Assembly (NCBI RefSeq): GCF_002086815.1
Contig: NZ_MVID01000022.1
Location: 1-64,000, forward strand
Length of the DNA: 64,000 bases
Reading direction: 5' to 3'
From: Mycolicibacterium parafortuitum
GTDB lineage: Bacteria; Actinomycetota; Actinomycetes; Mycobacteriales; Mycobacteriaceae
Part shown: positions 36,088-43,737 of the stretch, in pieces
How the letters are laid out: each line of letters starts with the position of its first letter
Position numbering within the stretch: position 1 is the first letter of the stretch
The notes under the pieces: generated by a model
The model's database searches: none
What the model saw: the letters and a program-made list of their open reading frames with translations, nothing else
What the model was told of the DNA's origin: nothing
Position numbers and translations under genes: made by a program

Positions 36088-36861
36088 ATGGGCGTGCGAA
36101 TCACCGTACTCGGTTGTTCCGGCAGTGTTGTCGGTCCAGATTCGCCTGCGTCCGGATACCTCGTCACCGCGCCCGACACGCCGCCGTTGGTGCTCGATTT
36201 CGGCGGAGGCGTGCTCGGCGCGCTGCAACGCCACGCCGATCCGAACTCGGTGCACGTGCTGCTCTCGCACCTGCACGCCGACCACTGCCTCGACCTTCCC
36301 GGGCTGTTCGTGTGGCGCCGCTATCACCCGACCCCGGCGCCCGAACGCGGAATCGTCTACGGCCCGGCGAACACCTGGGCCCGGCTGGGTGCCGCGTCGT
36401 CGCCGGAGGGCGGCGAGATCGACGACTTCACCGACATCTTCGACATCCGCCACTGGGTCGATGCGCAACCGGTCCAGATCGGCGCGCTGACCGTGCTTCC
36501 GCGCGTGGTGTGCCATCCCACCGAGTCCTACGGCATGCGCATCACGGACCCGTCCGGCGCGACGCTGGTCTACAGCGGCGACACCGGGTATTGCGACCAG
36601 CTCATCGAGTTGGCCCGCGGTGCCGACGTGTTCCTGTGCGAGGCGTCGTGGACGCATTCGCCGGAGCGCCCGCCCCGGCTGCACCTGTCCGGCACCGAGG
36701 CCGGCCGCGCGGCCGCCCGGGCCGGGGTCGGCGAACTGCTGCTGACGCACATCCCGCCGTGGACCTCGCGCGAGGACGTCATCAGTGAGGCCAAGGCGGA
36801 ATTCGACGGCCCGGTGCACGCCGTGGTGTGCAACGAGTCGTTCGACGTCTCCCGTACCTGA
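36088..36861 (+). CDS. Atypical cyclic-nucleotide phosphodiesterase (Rv1339-type, metallo-beta-lactamase fold)
   Basis: A 257-residue metallo-beta-lactamase-fold hydrolase with HLHADHCLD and VYSGDTGYC metal-binding motifs and a late LLTHIPPWT histidine. The M. tuberculosis counterpart Rv1339 has been shown to hydrolyse cAMP. Start ATG 36088 (MGVRITVLGC); GTG 36094 is possible. Fifty-eight bases separate it from murI. It gives this window both cAMP synthesis (two cyclases) and breakdown. Confidence 0.9.
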   Translation: MGVRITVLGCSGSVVGPDSPASGYLVTAPDTPPLVLDFGGGVLGALQRHADPNSVHVLLSHLHADHCLDLPGLFVWRRYHPTPAPERGIVYGPANTWARLGAASSPEGGEIDDFTDIFDIRHWVDAQPVQIGALTVLPRVVCHPTESYGMRITDPSGATLVYSGDTGYCDQLIELARGADVFLCEASWTHSPERPPRLHLSGTEAGRAAARAGVGELLLTHIPPWTSREDVISEAKAEFDGPVHAVVCNESFDVSRT

Positions 36862-36899
36862 GGTTTCCTCCACGGGGTAGCGGTGTCCGAGTGACCGGT

Positions 36900-36905
36900 T
36901 AGGGT
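36900..36905 (+). promoter_or_regulatory. -10 element of leaderless rphA promoter
   Basis: TAGGGT ends 7 nt before GTG 36913; no Shine-Dalgarno sequence. Confidence 0.6.
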
Positions 36906-36912
36906 TGGCCAC

Positions 36913-37695
36913 GTGTCAAGACGAGAAGACGGCCGGCTCGACGACGAATTGCGCCCAGTCAGCATCACCCGCGGTTTCACCACGCATCCGGCGGGGTCGG
37001 TGCTGGTGGAATTCGGCCAGACCCGGGTGATGTGCACCGCCAGCGTGACCGAGGGCGTGCCCCGCTGGCGCAAGGGCTCAGGGCAGGGTTGGCTCACCGC
37101 GGAGTACGCGATGCTGCCGGCAGCCACCCACGACCGGTCCGACCGGGAATCGGTCAAGGGCCGTGTCGGTGGCCGGACCCAGGAGATCAGCAGGCTGGTC
37201 GGCCGCTCGCTGCGGGCCTGCATCGACCTGGCGGCGCTGGGGGAGAACACCATCGCGATCGACTGCGACGTGCTGCAGGCCGACGGCGGCACCCGGACCG
37301 CCGCGATCACGGGCGCGTTCGTCGCGCTGTCGGACGCGGTGACGTACCTCGGTGCGGCGGGCAGGCTGTCGGATCCGCGGCCCTTGTCGTGTGCGATCGC
37401 CGCGGTCAGCGTCGGCGTGGTCGACGGACGCGTCCGCGTCGACCTGCCCTACAGCGAGGATTCACGCGCCGAGGTCGACATGAACGTCGTCGCCACCGAT
37501 ACCGGGACGCTGGTCGAGATCCAGGGCACCGGCGAAGGGGCGACGTTCCCACGCTCGACTCTGGACAAGATGCTCGACGCCGCGATGGCGGCCTGCGACG
37601 AACTCTTCGAGATTCAGCGCAAGGCGCTGGAACTGCCGTATCCCGGGACGCTGCCCGAGTCCAGCGAGCCCGCGAAGAAAGCGTTCGGAAGCTGA
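36913..37695 (+). CDS. rphA: Ribonuclease PH
   Basis: A 260-residue phosphorolytic 3'-5' exoribonuclease that trims tRNA 3' ends. Seen: VLVEFGQTRVMCTASV, RSLRACIDL, TIAIDCDVLQADGGTR and VDLPYSEDSRAEVDMNVV, all RNase PH signatures. GTG 36913 starts on a probable leaderless transcript. Overlaps rdgB by four bases (CTGA). Confidence 0.96.
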   Translation: MSRREDGRLDDELRPVSITRGFTTHPAGSVLVEFGQTRVMCTASVTEGVPRWRKGSGQGWLTAEYAMLPAATHDRSDRESVKGRVGGRTQEISRLVGRSLRACIDLAALGENTIAIDCDVLQADGGTRTAAITGAFVALSDAVTYLGAAGRLSDPRPLSCAIAAVSVGVVDGRVRVDLPYSEDSRAEVDMNVVATDTGTLVEIQGTGEGATFPRSTLDKMLDAAMAACDELFEIQRKALELPYPGTLPESSEPAKKAFGS

Positions 37696-38300
37696 GCCGG
37701 CTCCTCGTCGCGTCCCGCAACCCGAAGAAGCTCGCCGAGTTGCGTCGCGTGCTCGACGCGGCGGGATTGTCGGGACTGACGCTGCTGTCCCTCGACGACG
37801 TGCCCGCGTTCGACGAGGCCCCCGAGACCGGGGCGACGTTCGAGGACAACGCGCTGGCCAAGGCGCGGGACGCGTTCGCCGCAACCGGGTTGCCCGCGGT
37901 TGCCGACGATTCCGGGCTCGAGGTCGACGCCCTCAACGGGATGCCCGGTGTGCTCAGTGCACGGTGGTCCGGTAGGCACGGCGACGACTCGGCGAACACC
38001 GCGCTGCTGCTGGGTCAGCTGGGCGACGTCCCCGACGACCGGCGCGGCGCGGCGTTCGTGTCGGCGTGTGCGCTGGTGCGCGGTACCGGCGATGCCGACG
38101 CGACGGTGGTGCGTGGTGAGTGGCGAGGTGCCATCGTGCGTGAACCCCGCGGTGACGGCGGGTTCGGTTACGACCCGGTGTTCCTGCCCGACGGTTCGGA
38201 GCGGACGGCGGCCGAGCTCACCCCGGCCGAGAAGGATGCCGCGTCGCATCGCGGACGGGCGCTCGCGGCGCTGCTGCCGGCTTTACGCGCACTGGCCTGA
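37692..38300 (+). CDS. rdgB: dITP/XTP pyrophosphatase (RdgB/HAM1), apparent CTG start
   Basis: A 202-residue house-cleaning pyrophosphatase that hydrolyses non-canonical purine NTPs (dITP, XTP). Seen: LLVASRNPKKLAEL (substrate Asn/Lys), TFEDNALAKA, VADDSGLEVDALNG and GFGYDPVF. The first strand LLVASRN must be translated, but no ATG, GTG or TTG exists in frame nearby; CTG 37692 overlaps the rphA stop as CTGA and is the best start. The next GTG (in LRRVLD) would delete the active-site strand. Confidence 0.9.
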   Translation: MSRLLVASRNPKKLAELRRVLDAAGLSGLTLLSLDDVPAFDEAPETGATFEDNALAKARDAFAATGLPAVADDSGLEVDALNGMPGVLSARWSGRHGDDSANTALLLGQLGDVPDDRRGAAFVSACALVRGTGDADATVVRGEWRGAIVREPRGDGGFGYDPVFLPDGSERTAAELTPAEKDAASHRGRALAALLPALRALA

Positions 38301-39439
38301 GGTGCGCTGACCCGGTTGAGCAGCCACGCCGCCGGGACGGTCAGCGCCAGCGTCGCGGCGATCAGCCCGGGCATGGAACCGGTGAACAGCGGCCAACGCA
38401 GCACGATGTCCATCGTCACGGCCATCACCACGACGTGCACCAGGAAGATCTCGTAGGAGATCTCGCCGAGCCACACCATCGGCCTGCTGCCCAGCACTCG
38501 CGTGTAGGAGTCGCGGTTGGCCAGTGCCGCCGGCGCCACGGCCAGTGTCGCGATCACCGCATAGAGCAGCGACTTCGCCACCGGCGCCCACATCGGATCG
38601 GGCCCGGCGAAGGTGCCGCCCACCGCAGTGGACACCACCAGATACAACGCGCACGCGACCGGGACCGCGACGATGGCCGCGCAGCGTTTGCCCATCGCCT
38701 CCAGTACGGCGAGCGCCATGCCGCCGGCGAACCACACCAGGTGCGCCGGCAGCCACATCCCGGCGGAGTTCGGCAACACCTCGGTGGCCGTCACCACGAA
38801 CAGCCATGCGGGTGACACCGCGGCCAACAGCGCGATCCCGGCCAGCGCGCGGCGCGGCTGCCACCGCCCCAGGCACAGCACGCGCAGGATGACGAACGCG
38901 AGCGCCGGCAGCACGACGTAGAAGGACACCTCCACGGCCAGGCTCCACATCTGCGACAGGCCGAGGTGCAGCGTGGTGGCCAGGTAGTCCTCGGCGTAGA
39001 TCTGGGTGAACGTGAGGTGGCGCAGCAGTCCGGACCACGTCTGCCCGGGGTTAGGTCCCGGCGTGAACACGGTGTAGATCTCGAACACCGCGATCACCAC
39101 CACCAGGTAGGCGGGCAGGATGCGGCGGAGTCTGCGCCGTCCGTACCGGCGTACGGACGGCGGTGCGGTGCCGTCCGCGGCGGCGCGGACCCAGGGTCGG
39201 AACAGCAGGAATCCGCTGAGGACGAAGAAGATCGCCACCCCGATCTCGAGCCGCGAGTACATCGTGCCGAGGTAGCCGTGATTGAGGTAGCCCGTCGCGA
39301 ATGCGGCGTGGGTGGCGACGACGAAGAGCGCCGCGATCGCGCGGAGCCCGGCGAGCGCCGGATCGCGGGAGGGTGCGGCGTTCGGCAGCCCCGCCCGCGC
39401 GGCGCCGCAGCGCACACCGGGGCTGGCTGACATCGGCAC
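38168..39439 (-). CDS. Acyltransferase 3 family membrane protein
   Basis: A 423-residue integral membrane O-acyltransferase with about ten hydrophobic helices. LRAIAALFVVATHA (catalytic His) and YVVLPAL/SLAVEVSFY match the family, which acylates sugars or cell-envelope lipids. After the last helix (WLLNRV) a 45-residue Ala/Ser/Arg-rich tail reads antisense through the last 133 bp of rdgB. I do not recall this gene at this place in M. tuberculosis. The start at 39439 is uncertain; MPMSAS is plausible. Confidence 0.85.
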   Translation of the reverse strand: MPMSASPGVRCGAARAGLPNAAPSRDPALAGLRAIAALFVVATHAAFATGYLNHGYLGTMYSRLEIGVAIFFVLSGFLLFRPWVRAAADGTAPPSVRRYGRRRLRRILPAYLVVVIAVFEIYTVFTPGPNPGQTWSGLLRHLTFTQIYAEDYLATTLHLGLSQMWSLAVEVSFYVVLPALAFVILRVLCLGRWQPRRALAGIALLAAVSPAWLFVVTATEVLPNSAGMWLPAHLVWFAGGMALAVLEAMGKRCAAIVAVPVACALYLVVSTAVGGTFAGPDPMWAPVAKSLLYAVIATLAVAPAALANRDSYTRVLGSRPMVWLGEISYEIFLVHVVVMAVTMDIVLRWPLFTGSMPGLIAATLALTVPAAWLLNRVSAPQASARKAGSSAASARPRCDAASFSAGVSSAAVRSEPSGRNTGS

Positions 39440-39485
39440 CGAGTGTAGTCAGCGTCGGCGGGGTGGAGACCGTCTCGGCGACGGG

Positions 39486-39830
39486 CTAGACGCCGAACTG
39501 CTCCTTGATGCGCTGGGTCTGGAAATGCTCGACGATGATGCCGACCAGCGGGATGGTGCCCGCCAGCAGCACCCCGACCGTCTTGGCGATCGGCCAGCGG
39601 ACTTTCACCGCGAGGTTGGCGGTGAAGAGCAGGTAGACGAAGTACACCCAGCCGTGCACGACCGCGATCCAGCCCAGCGAATCGTCGTTGAACCCGTACT
39701 TCATCACCATCTCGTAGCAGAGCGCGATCAGCCACAGGCCGGTCGCCCAGGCCAGTACGCGATACCCGGTGAGCGCTTTGCGGATCGATTCGACAGGGGT
39801 GAGCGGAGTGGGGGATTCGGGTGCGGTCAC
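39486..39830 (-). CDS. DUF3817 small membrane protein (Rv1342c-type)
   Basis: A 114-residue protein with three hydrophobic helices; signatures ALTGYRVLAWATGLWLIALC, VHGWVYFVYLLFTANLAVK and GTIPLVGIIVEH. Function unknown. GTG 39830 overlaps the lprD stop (GTGA), so it is cotranscribed with that lipoprotein gene. Confidence 0.88.
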   Translation of the reverse strand: MTAPESPTPLTPVESIRKALTGYRVLAWATGLWLIALCYEMVMKYGFNDDSLGWIAVVHGWVYFVYLLFTANLAVKVRWPIAKTVGVLLAGTIPLVGIIVEHFQTQRIKEQFGV

Positions 39831-40237
39831 GTGCCGGTTCCTCTTGTCTGCTGGGTGGTGTCTTTGTCGTCGGCCCGGGCCAACTCGGCCAGGTAGGCGT
39901 TGTACTCGCGCAGCGCGGGATCGGCGTCATCGTCGTCCACGCCGGCGCCCGGAGGCGGAGTTGTCGGTCGCTGGGGGAGCAGTTCGGCAGGGATCTCGGT
40001 GACGGCGTCGGGCGGGTGCAGTTCGGGCGGGGCTTCCTCGTAGCGCACGAATTTGAAGTACGCGTACACGCAGAAACCGGCGAACAGCGGCCACTGCATC
40101 GCATAGCCGAGGTTCTGGAAGCTGCCCGTCGTCGACTCGTAGCGGCTCCACTGCCACCAGGCGAGCGCGAGGCAGCCCGCAGCGGCGGCGATCACCAACA
40201 GGATGAGCGCCGGCCTCCTACGCCGTGTAGTGGACAC
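39827..40237 (-). CDS. lprD: Membrane/lipoprotein LprD-like
   Basis: A 136-residue protein: Arg-rich start, hydrophobic stretch and a possible lipobox AAAAGC (Cys22), then WWQWSRYESTTGSFQNLGYA, a second hydrophobic helix (WPLFAGFCVYAYFKF) and an acidic Pro-rich tail. Annotated as LprD in M. tuberculosis; the lipidation is uncertain because the lipobox is weak and a second helix follows. GTG 40237 has a -10 box 6 nt upstream. Confidence 0.85.
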   Translation of the reverse strand: MSTTRRRRPALILLVIAAAAGCLALAWWQWSRYESTTGSFQNLGYAMQWPLFAGFCVYAYFKFVRYEEAPPELHPPDAVTEIPAELLPQRPTTPPPGAGVDDDDADPALREYNAYLAELARADDKDTTQQTRGTGT

Positions 40238-40243
40238 GGTTCA

Positions 40244-40249
40244 ACGGTA
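40244..40249 (-). promoter_or_regulatory. -10 element of leaderless lprD promoter
   Basis: On the minus strand TACCGT ends 6 nt before GTG 40237. The rest of the 160-bp gap up to the tRNA holds no gene that I can support. Confidence 0.55.
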
Positions 40250-40383
40250 CCGCGCGATCCTTCGGTTCGATGAACTCGTCCGGACGGGCGGGAGCGGCCT
40301 TGCGACAGGTCGACACGATCTCGTCACGGCCGCCCCGATCTTGCCGCCCTCAGGCTACGACAGGACTCAGGCCGGCGGGTTGG

Positions 40384-40389
40384 TACGAT
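40384..40389 (+). promoter_or_regulatory. -10 element of tRNA-Leu promoter
   Basis: TACGAT ends 10 nt before the first base of the mature tRNA, placing the transcript start a few bases upstream of it. No convincing -35 is seen. Confidence 0.45.
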
Positions 40390-40399
40390 CGCAGCCACT

Positions 40400-40483
40400 G
40401 CGGGCGTGGCGAAATTGGTTTACGCGCGGGCTTTAGGTGCCCGTGTTCGAAAGAACATGTGGGTTCGAGTCCCACCGCCCGCA
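40400..40483 (+). tRNA. leuX: tRNA-Leu (anticodon UAG)
   Basis: The 7-bp acceptor stem GCGGGCG/CGCCCGC is perfect, with discriminator A at 40483. The anticodon stem CGGGC/GCCCG encloses TTTAGGT, giving anticodon TAG. A long variable arm (GTGTTCGAAAGAACATG) marks a type II leucine tRNA, and the T arm is GTGGGTTCGAGTCCCAC. CCA is not encoded. Its right side coincides with loss of synteny. Confidence 0.97.
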
Positions 40484-40519
40484 CTCCAGATATCTTGTGG
40501 TGCAATCAGACTCAGTGAC

Positions 40520-41137
40520 TCAGACCGTGAAGCCGGCGCTGGGGAACGCTGTCAGCATTGTTGCCGCGAGATAGCGTGCGGCGCTTCCCGCCACGAGGGG
40601 TTCACGGGCCACCAGCGGGTTGTTGGCCACGAACTTGCGGATGTGGTCGATGACGTCGACCACCTGCTGACCGGCCGACGGATTGACCGGCGAGGCGAAG
40701 CGGCTCAGCGGATGGCTGAAGCGACGGTCACCGTGCTGTGCGGTGACCTCACCCCAGAGGGTGCGGTGAAAGGTGATCAGGTCGAGTCGGGCCTGCCGCA
40801 TGGTGCCCGCCATGGCGATTCCGTCGGCGACCACCGCGATCAGGTCTCCGCGGCCAAAGGTCGCGATGTGCTCACCGATGCTGAAGTCGACGGTGCCCGC
40901 CCGGACACGGCATAGCAGCACGCCCTGGGCGGCGTCCATCTCGTAATGAATGCCTGAGCTGATCTCGGCGTCGTCGAGGGTCATCGGGCCGACGCGGGTG
41001 CGCCAGATTCGGATCCAGGGATTCGCGGTCGCCTGTGTGTCCGGAAAGATTCGCATCGGACTGTAGGAACAGGCCAGGGCCGCGGCGGCGTCGTCAAGAT
41101 CCGAGGTGTTGACGAGGTAGCGACCTGCTACATCCAT
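40520..41137 (-). pseudogene. Truncated AraC-family regulator lacking its DNA-binding domain
   Basis: A 205-residue protein equal to the N-terminal ligand-binding region of the common mycobacterial AraC-type regulators (YSPMRIFPD, then FHRTLWGEVTAQHGDRRF, and PLVAGSAARYLAATMLTAFPS). Intact members continue with about 110 residues carrying two helix-turn-helix motifs; here a stop comes 10 residues after the ligand domain, 36 bp from the 3' end of tRNA-Leu. It therefore cannot bind DNA as usual. ATG 41137 is the best start. The 273-bp gap upstream holds only a short GCGTA/TACGC inverted repeat (41258-41271). Confidence 0.75.
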
Positions 41138-41410
41138 GCGGCCTCGACGCACGCGACCTCGACCCGGGAGAACCGCACAGCGGCGCTCTGCCGCTCTGAC
41201 TGGACCTGCACGGTGGCCCCGCTCCTCGTATTTGCACTCGCATCTAAATTGACGACGGCGTAATACTACGCAGACGTGCGTGTACGGAGGGGATTCTGGG
41301 GCCAACGATTTCCTGGTGCTTCAGGTTGCTTTCTGCGTCGTCCCGGGCAGGTCTCGCAATCTACAGAGATCAGTCAGCAGGTATTTCGTGCAGTGGTTAC
41401 CGCGTGTTGA

Positions 41411-41674
41411 TCAAGAAGCAGCAATGCCCGGGGCATCGGTGGCGGTGACCGTGGCCTCGCTGGCCTGCGTCTTGAAGCACAGGATGCTCGCGGTGAAGCT
41501 CACCAGGGCAACCGCACCGGCAAATGCGGCGATCAACGTTTCGGCCAGCCCCCAGCTCGCCAGGGCGAACGCCAGCGAGATGATCGCTGTGACGATGAGG
41601 AACAGCCCGGTCGTCGCCACGGTCTCGTTGAACGGATCGTCGGCGCTCGGCGCGATGTCGGCCCTGTCGGCCAT
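41411..41674 (-). CDS. Small two-helix membrane protein, probable SigF target
   Basis: An 87-residue protein with an acidic N-terminus and two hydrophobic helices (about 22-42 and 46-68). No family recognised. AGGAGG lies 5 nt upstream of ATG 41674, and a close match to the SigF promoter consensus is centred about 50 nt upstream, so it is likely a stationary-phase or envelope-stress protein. Confidence 0.72.
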   Translation of the reverse strand: MADRADIAPSADDPFNETVATTGLFLIVTAIISLAFALASWGLAETLIAAFAGAVALVSFTASILCFKTQASEATVTATDAPGIAAS

Positions 41675-41710
41675 GGTTTCCTCCTGGGCAAGCGGTGGTC
41701 AGGGACGTAG

Positions 41711-41736
41711 TTACCCTCTGGTAAATCCGCGAAACC
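41711..41736 (-). promoter_or_regulatory. SigF-like promoter
   Basis: On the minus strand GGTTT (41736-41732), exactly 15 nt, GGGTAA (41716-41711). This fits GGTTT-N15-17-GGGTA(T/A). The predicted transcript starts about 30 nt before the small membrane protein gene. Confidence 0.68.
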
Positions 41737-41833
41737 TCGATCTCATTGTGTCGGTCTCATCGCGTCGCCCGGGTGACGACTCTCTCTGCGGGGAAGTGGA
41801 GTAGTCAGCGGGGAAGCGGGGGATCCGGTAGCC

Positions 41834-42712
41834 ATGACGGATCTGAGGTATCTCGATCTCCACGGTGACCGCGTCGCATACCTCGACGTCGGTGCCGGCG
41901 ATGAGACGTTGTTGCTGCTGCACGGCATGGCGGGCAGCTCCGACACCTGGCGCTCGGTGATACCGCAGTTGTCGAAGCGGTATCGGGTGATCGCACCGGA
42001 CCTGCTCGGACACGGGCAATCGGCCAAGCCGCGGGGTGATTACTCCTTGGGAGCCTTCGCGGCGTGGCTGCGAGACCTGCTCGACGAATTGGGAGTCGCG
42101 TCGGTGACCATCGTCGGTCAATCTCTCGGTGGCGGGGTCGCGATGCAATTCGTCTACCAGCATCCCGACTATTGCCGTCGACTCGTGCTGATCAGCAGCG
42201 GCGGGCTCGGCCAGGATGTCGGATGGACGTTGCGACTGCTCTCGGCGCCCGGCTCCGAGCTGCTGCTGCCCGTCATCACGCTGCCGCCGCTGATCCGGGC
42301 AGGCGAAAAGCTCCGGTCGTGGTTCTCCGCGGCGAACGTCGGATCGCCGCGCGGGGCGGAGATGTGGAGTGCCTATTCGTCGCTCGCGGATTCGCAGACG
42401 CGCCAGGCGTTCCTGCGCACGCTGCGCTCGGTGGTGGACTACCGCGGGCAGGCGGTCAGTGCGCTCAACAAGCTGCACCTCACTTCGGAGTTGCCGCTGA
42501 TGGTGATCTGGGGCAACCGGGACCGCATCATCCCCGTTGACCACGGTTTCGCTCTCGATCAGCACCGGCCCGGTTGCCGGATCGAAGTGCTCGACGGAGT
42601 GGGGCATTTCCCGCACGTCGAGACCCCCGATGTGGTCGTCGATCTTCTCGACGACTTCATCGCGATCACGGAACAACCGAGCCGGCGACGGCCCGAGACA
42701 CCGATCAGTTGA
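41834..42712 (+). CDS. Alpha/beta hydrolase
   Basis: A 292-residue hydrolase with the catalytic triad visible: nucleophile Ser in GQSLGGG, Asp in NRDRIIP and His in GVGHFPHVE; the oxyanion motif is LLHGMAGSS. It resembles Rv2715-type mycobacterial hydrolases and bacterial C-C or ester hydrolases; the substrate is unknown. Convergent with whiB, 6 bp apart. Confidence 0.9.
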   Translation: MTDLRYLDLHGDRVAYLDVGAGDETLLLLHGMAGSSDTWRSVIPQLSKRYRVIAPDLLGHGQSAKPRGDYSLGAFAAWLRDLLDELGVASVTIVGQSLGGGVAMQFVYQHPDYCRRLVLISSGGLGQDVGWTLRLLSAPGSELLLPVITLPPLIRAGEKLRSWFSAANVGSPRGAEMWSAYSSLADSQTRQAFLRTLRSVVDYRGQAVSALNKLHLTSELPLMVIWGNRDRIIPVDHGFALDQHRPGCRIEVLDGVGHFPHVETPDVVVDLLDDFIAITEQPSRRRPETPIS

Positions 42713-42718
42713 CCGGCG

Positions 42719-42991
42719 TCAGCGCCTTCTGACCGAGAATCCGTTGCGTTCGGCCAGCGACCGCAGCTGCTTGAGCGCGAACTGACGGTTGCGGCCGCCC
42801 TCGGGCAGCACGATTCCTGCCCACAGGCCCACAGCGCCCGGTGTCACACACGCTTCGCGTGCGCATTGCCAACGCCGAGGGCAGGCGCGACACAGCGCTT
42901 TGGCACCGTCGTCCGCGGTGGTGGTCCACCGGTCCGGATCACGGGTGCACGGCGCGGCCCACGGGTCCTCTTCGATCGATAGTGGATACAT
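42719..42991 (-). CDS. WhiB-like Fe-S transcription factor
   Basis: A 90-residue WhiB protein. Four cluster ligands are present (C15, then CRAC and C in RRWQCAREAC), followed by a Gly/Trp turn GLWAG (instead of the common GVWGG) and a basic C-terminus. WhiB proteins bind [4Fe-4S] clusters and modulate sigma-factor-dependent transcription in response to redox signals. Divergent from a TetR gene with palindromic operators between them. Which numbered WhiB class it belongs to is not certain. Confidence 0.9.
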   Translation of the reverse strand: MYPLSIEEDPWAAPCTRDPDRWTTTADDGAKALCRACPRRWQCAREACVTPGAVGLWAGIVLPEGGRNRQFALKQLRSLAERNGFSVRRR

Positions 42992-43019
42992 CGGACCCCC
43001 ATTCCCTTCCGTTCGGCCA

Positions 43020-43059
43020 CGATACGTTTGTATCGTAGGGACAATACATGTGTATTGTC
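43020..43059. promoter_or_regulatory. Two palindromic operators between whiB and tetR
   Basis: CGATAC-GTTT-GTATCG at 43020-43035 and GACAATACA-TG-TGTATTGTC at 43040-43059; the second has perfect 9-bp arms. The second contains TATTGT (43053-43058), a possible -10 box 8 nt before ATG 43067, so binding would block the TetR promoter itself. Confidence 0.72.
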
Positions 43060-43066
43060 GAACCGG

Positions 43067-43726
43067 ATGGGGGCGCGATTGGGAAGGGTGTTGTCTACGG
43101 TGACGGGTGTGATACCTGAGTCAGCCCGGGTGGGGGTCGCGGTTCCGCGAAATTTCGAGCGGATCCGCGCGGCGGCCTTACACAGCTTCGGCGAGCACGG
43201 TGCGGCCGCGACCACGATGCGCGGGGTCGCCGCGGCGGCCGGTGTTTCTCTGGGATTGGTTCAGCATCATTTCGCGACCAAGGCGGGGCTGATCGAGGCG
43301 GTCGACGACTACGTGATGAAACTCGTGGTGTCGATGATGTCGCGGCCGCTGTCGGAGCCGCCGGTCGATTCCGTCGCCGAGATCGGCAACCGGATCACCA
43401 CGATGTTTTCCGAGGAACCCGACGTCGTGGCGTACCTGGGTAGGGCGCTGGCCGACGGCAGCCCGATCGGCGCGAGAATCTTCGACACCCTGCTCGCCAG
43501 CGGCATCGCCCGCTGGCAACAGCGCATCGACCGCGGCGAGGTGCGCCCGGACATCGACGTCACCTGGGCCGCGATCAACGGGCTCGTGCTCGCGCTCGGC
43601 GCCATCAGCCTGCGGCCGCACCTCGACCGGCACCTCGCCCAGCCGTTCATGAGTCCGCAGCAACTCGAGCGTTGGCAGCGCGCCGTGGACGCCCTGTTGC
43701 GCGACGGACTGTTCCGCCACGACTGA
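43067..43726 (+). CDS. TetR family transcriptional regulator
   Basis: A 219-residue repressor; helix-turn-helix FERIRAAALHSFGEHGAAAT to SLGLVQHHFATKAGLIEAV (about 30-80). The C-terminal part (SLRPHLDRHL) follows the TetR_C pattern. ATG 43067 is chosen because it lies just right of the palindrome with a -10 box 8 nt upstream; an earlier in-frame ATG (43028) would put the coding sequence through the operator. Likely autoregulatory and controlling the divergent whiB. Confidence 0.85.
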   Translation: MGARLGRVLSTVTGVIPESARVGVAVPRNFERIRAAALHSFGEHGAAATTMRGVAAAAGVSLGLVQHHFATKAGLIEAVDDYVMKLVVSMMSRPLSEPPVDSVAEIGNRITTMFSEEPDVVAYLGRALADGSPIGARIFDTLLASGIARWQQRIDRGEVRPDIDVTWAAINGLVLALGAISLRPHLDRHLAQPFMSPQQLERWQRAVDALLRDGLFRHD

Positions 43727-43737
43727 CCGATGCCGGG

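Noticed and set aside
40484..41137. A phage or IS element at the tRNA-Leu 3' side
   Set aside because: No integrase, transposase or terminal repeats were seen, and I found no second copy of the tRNA 3' end in the window; only the boundary and the truncated gene are supported.
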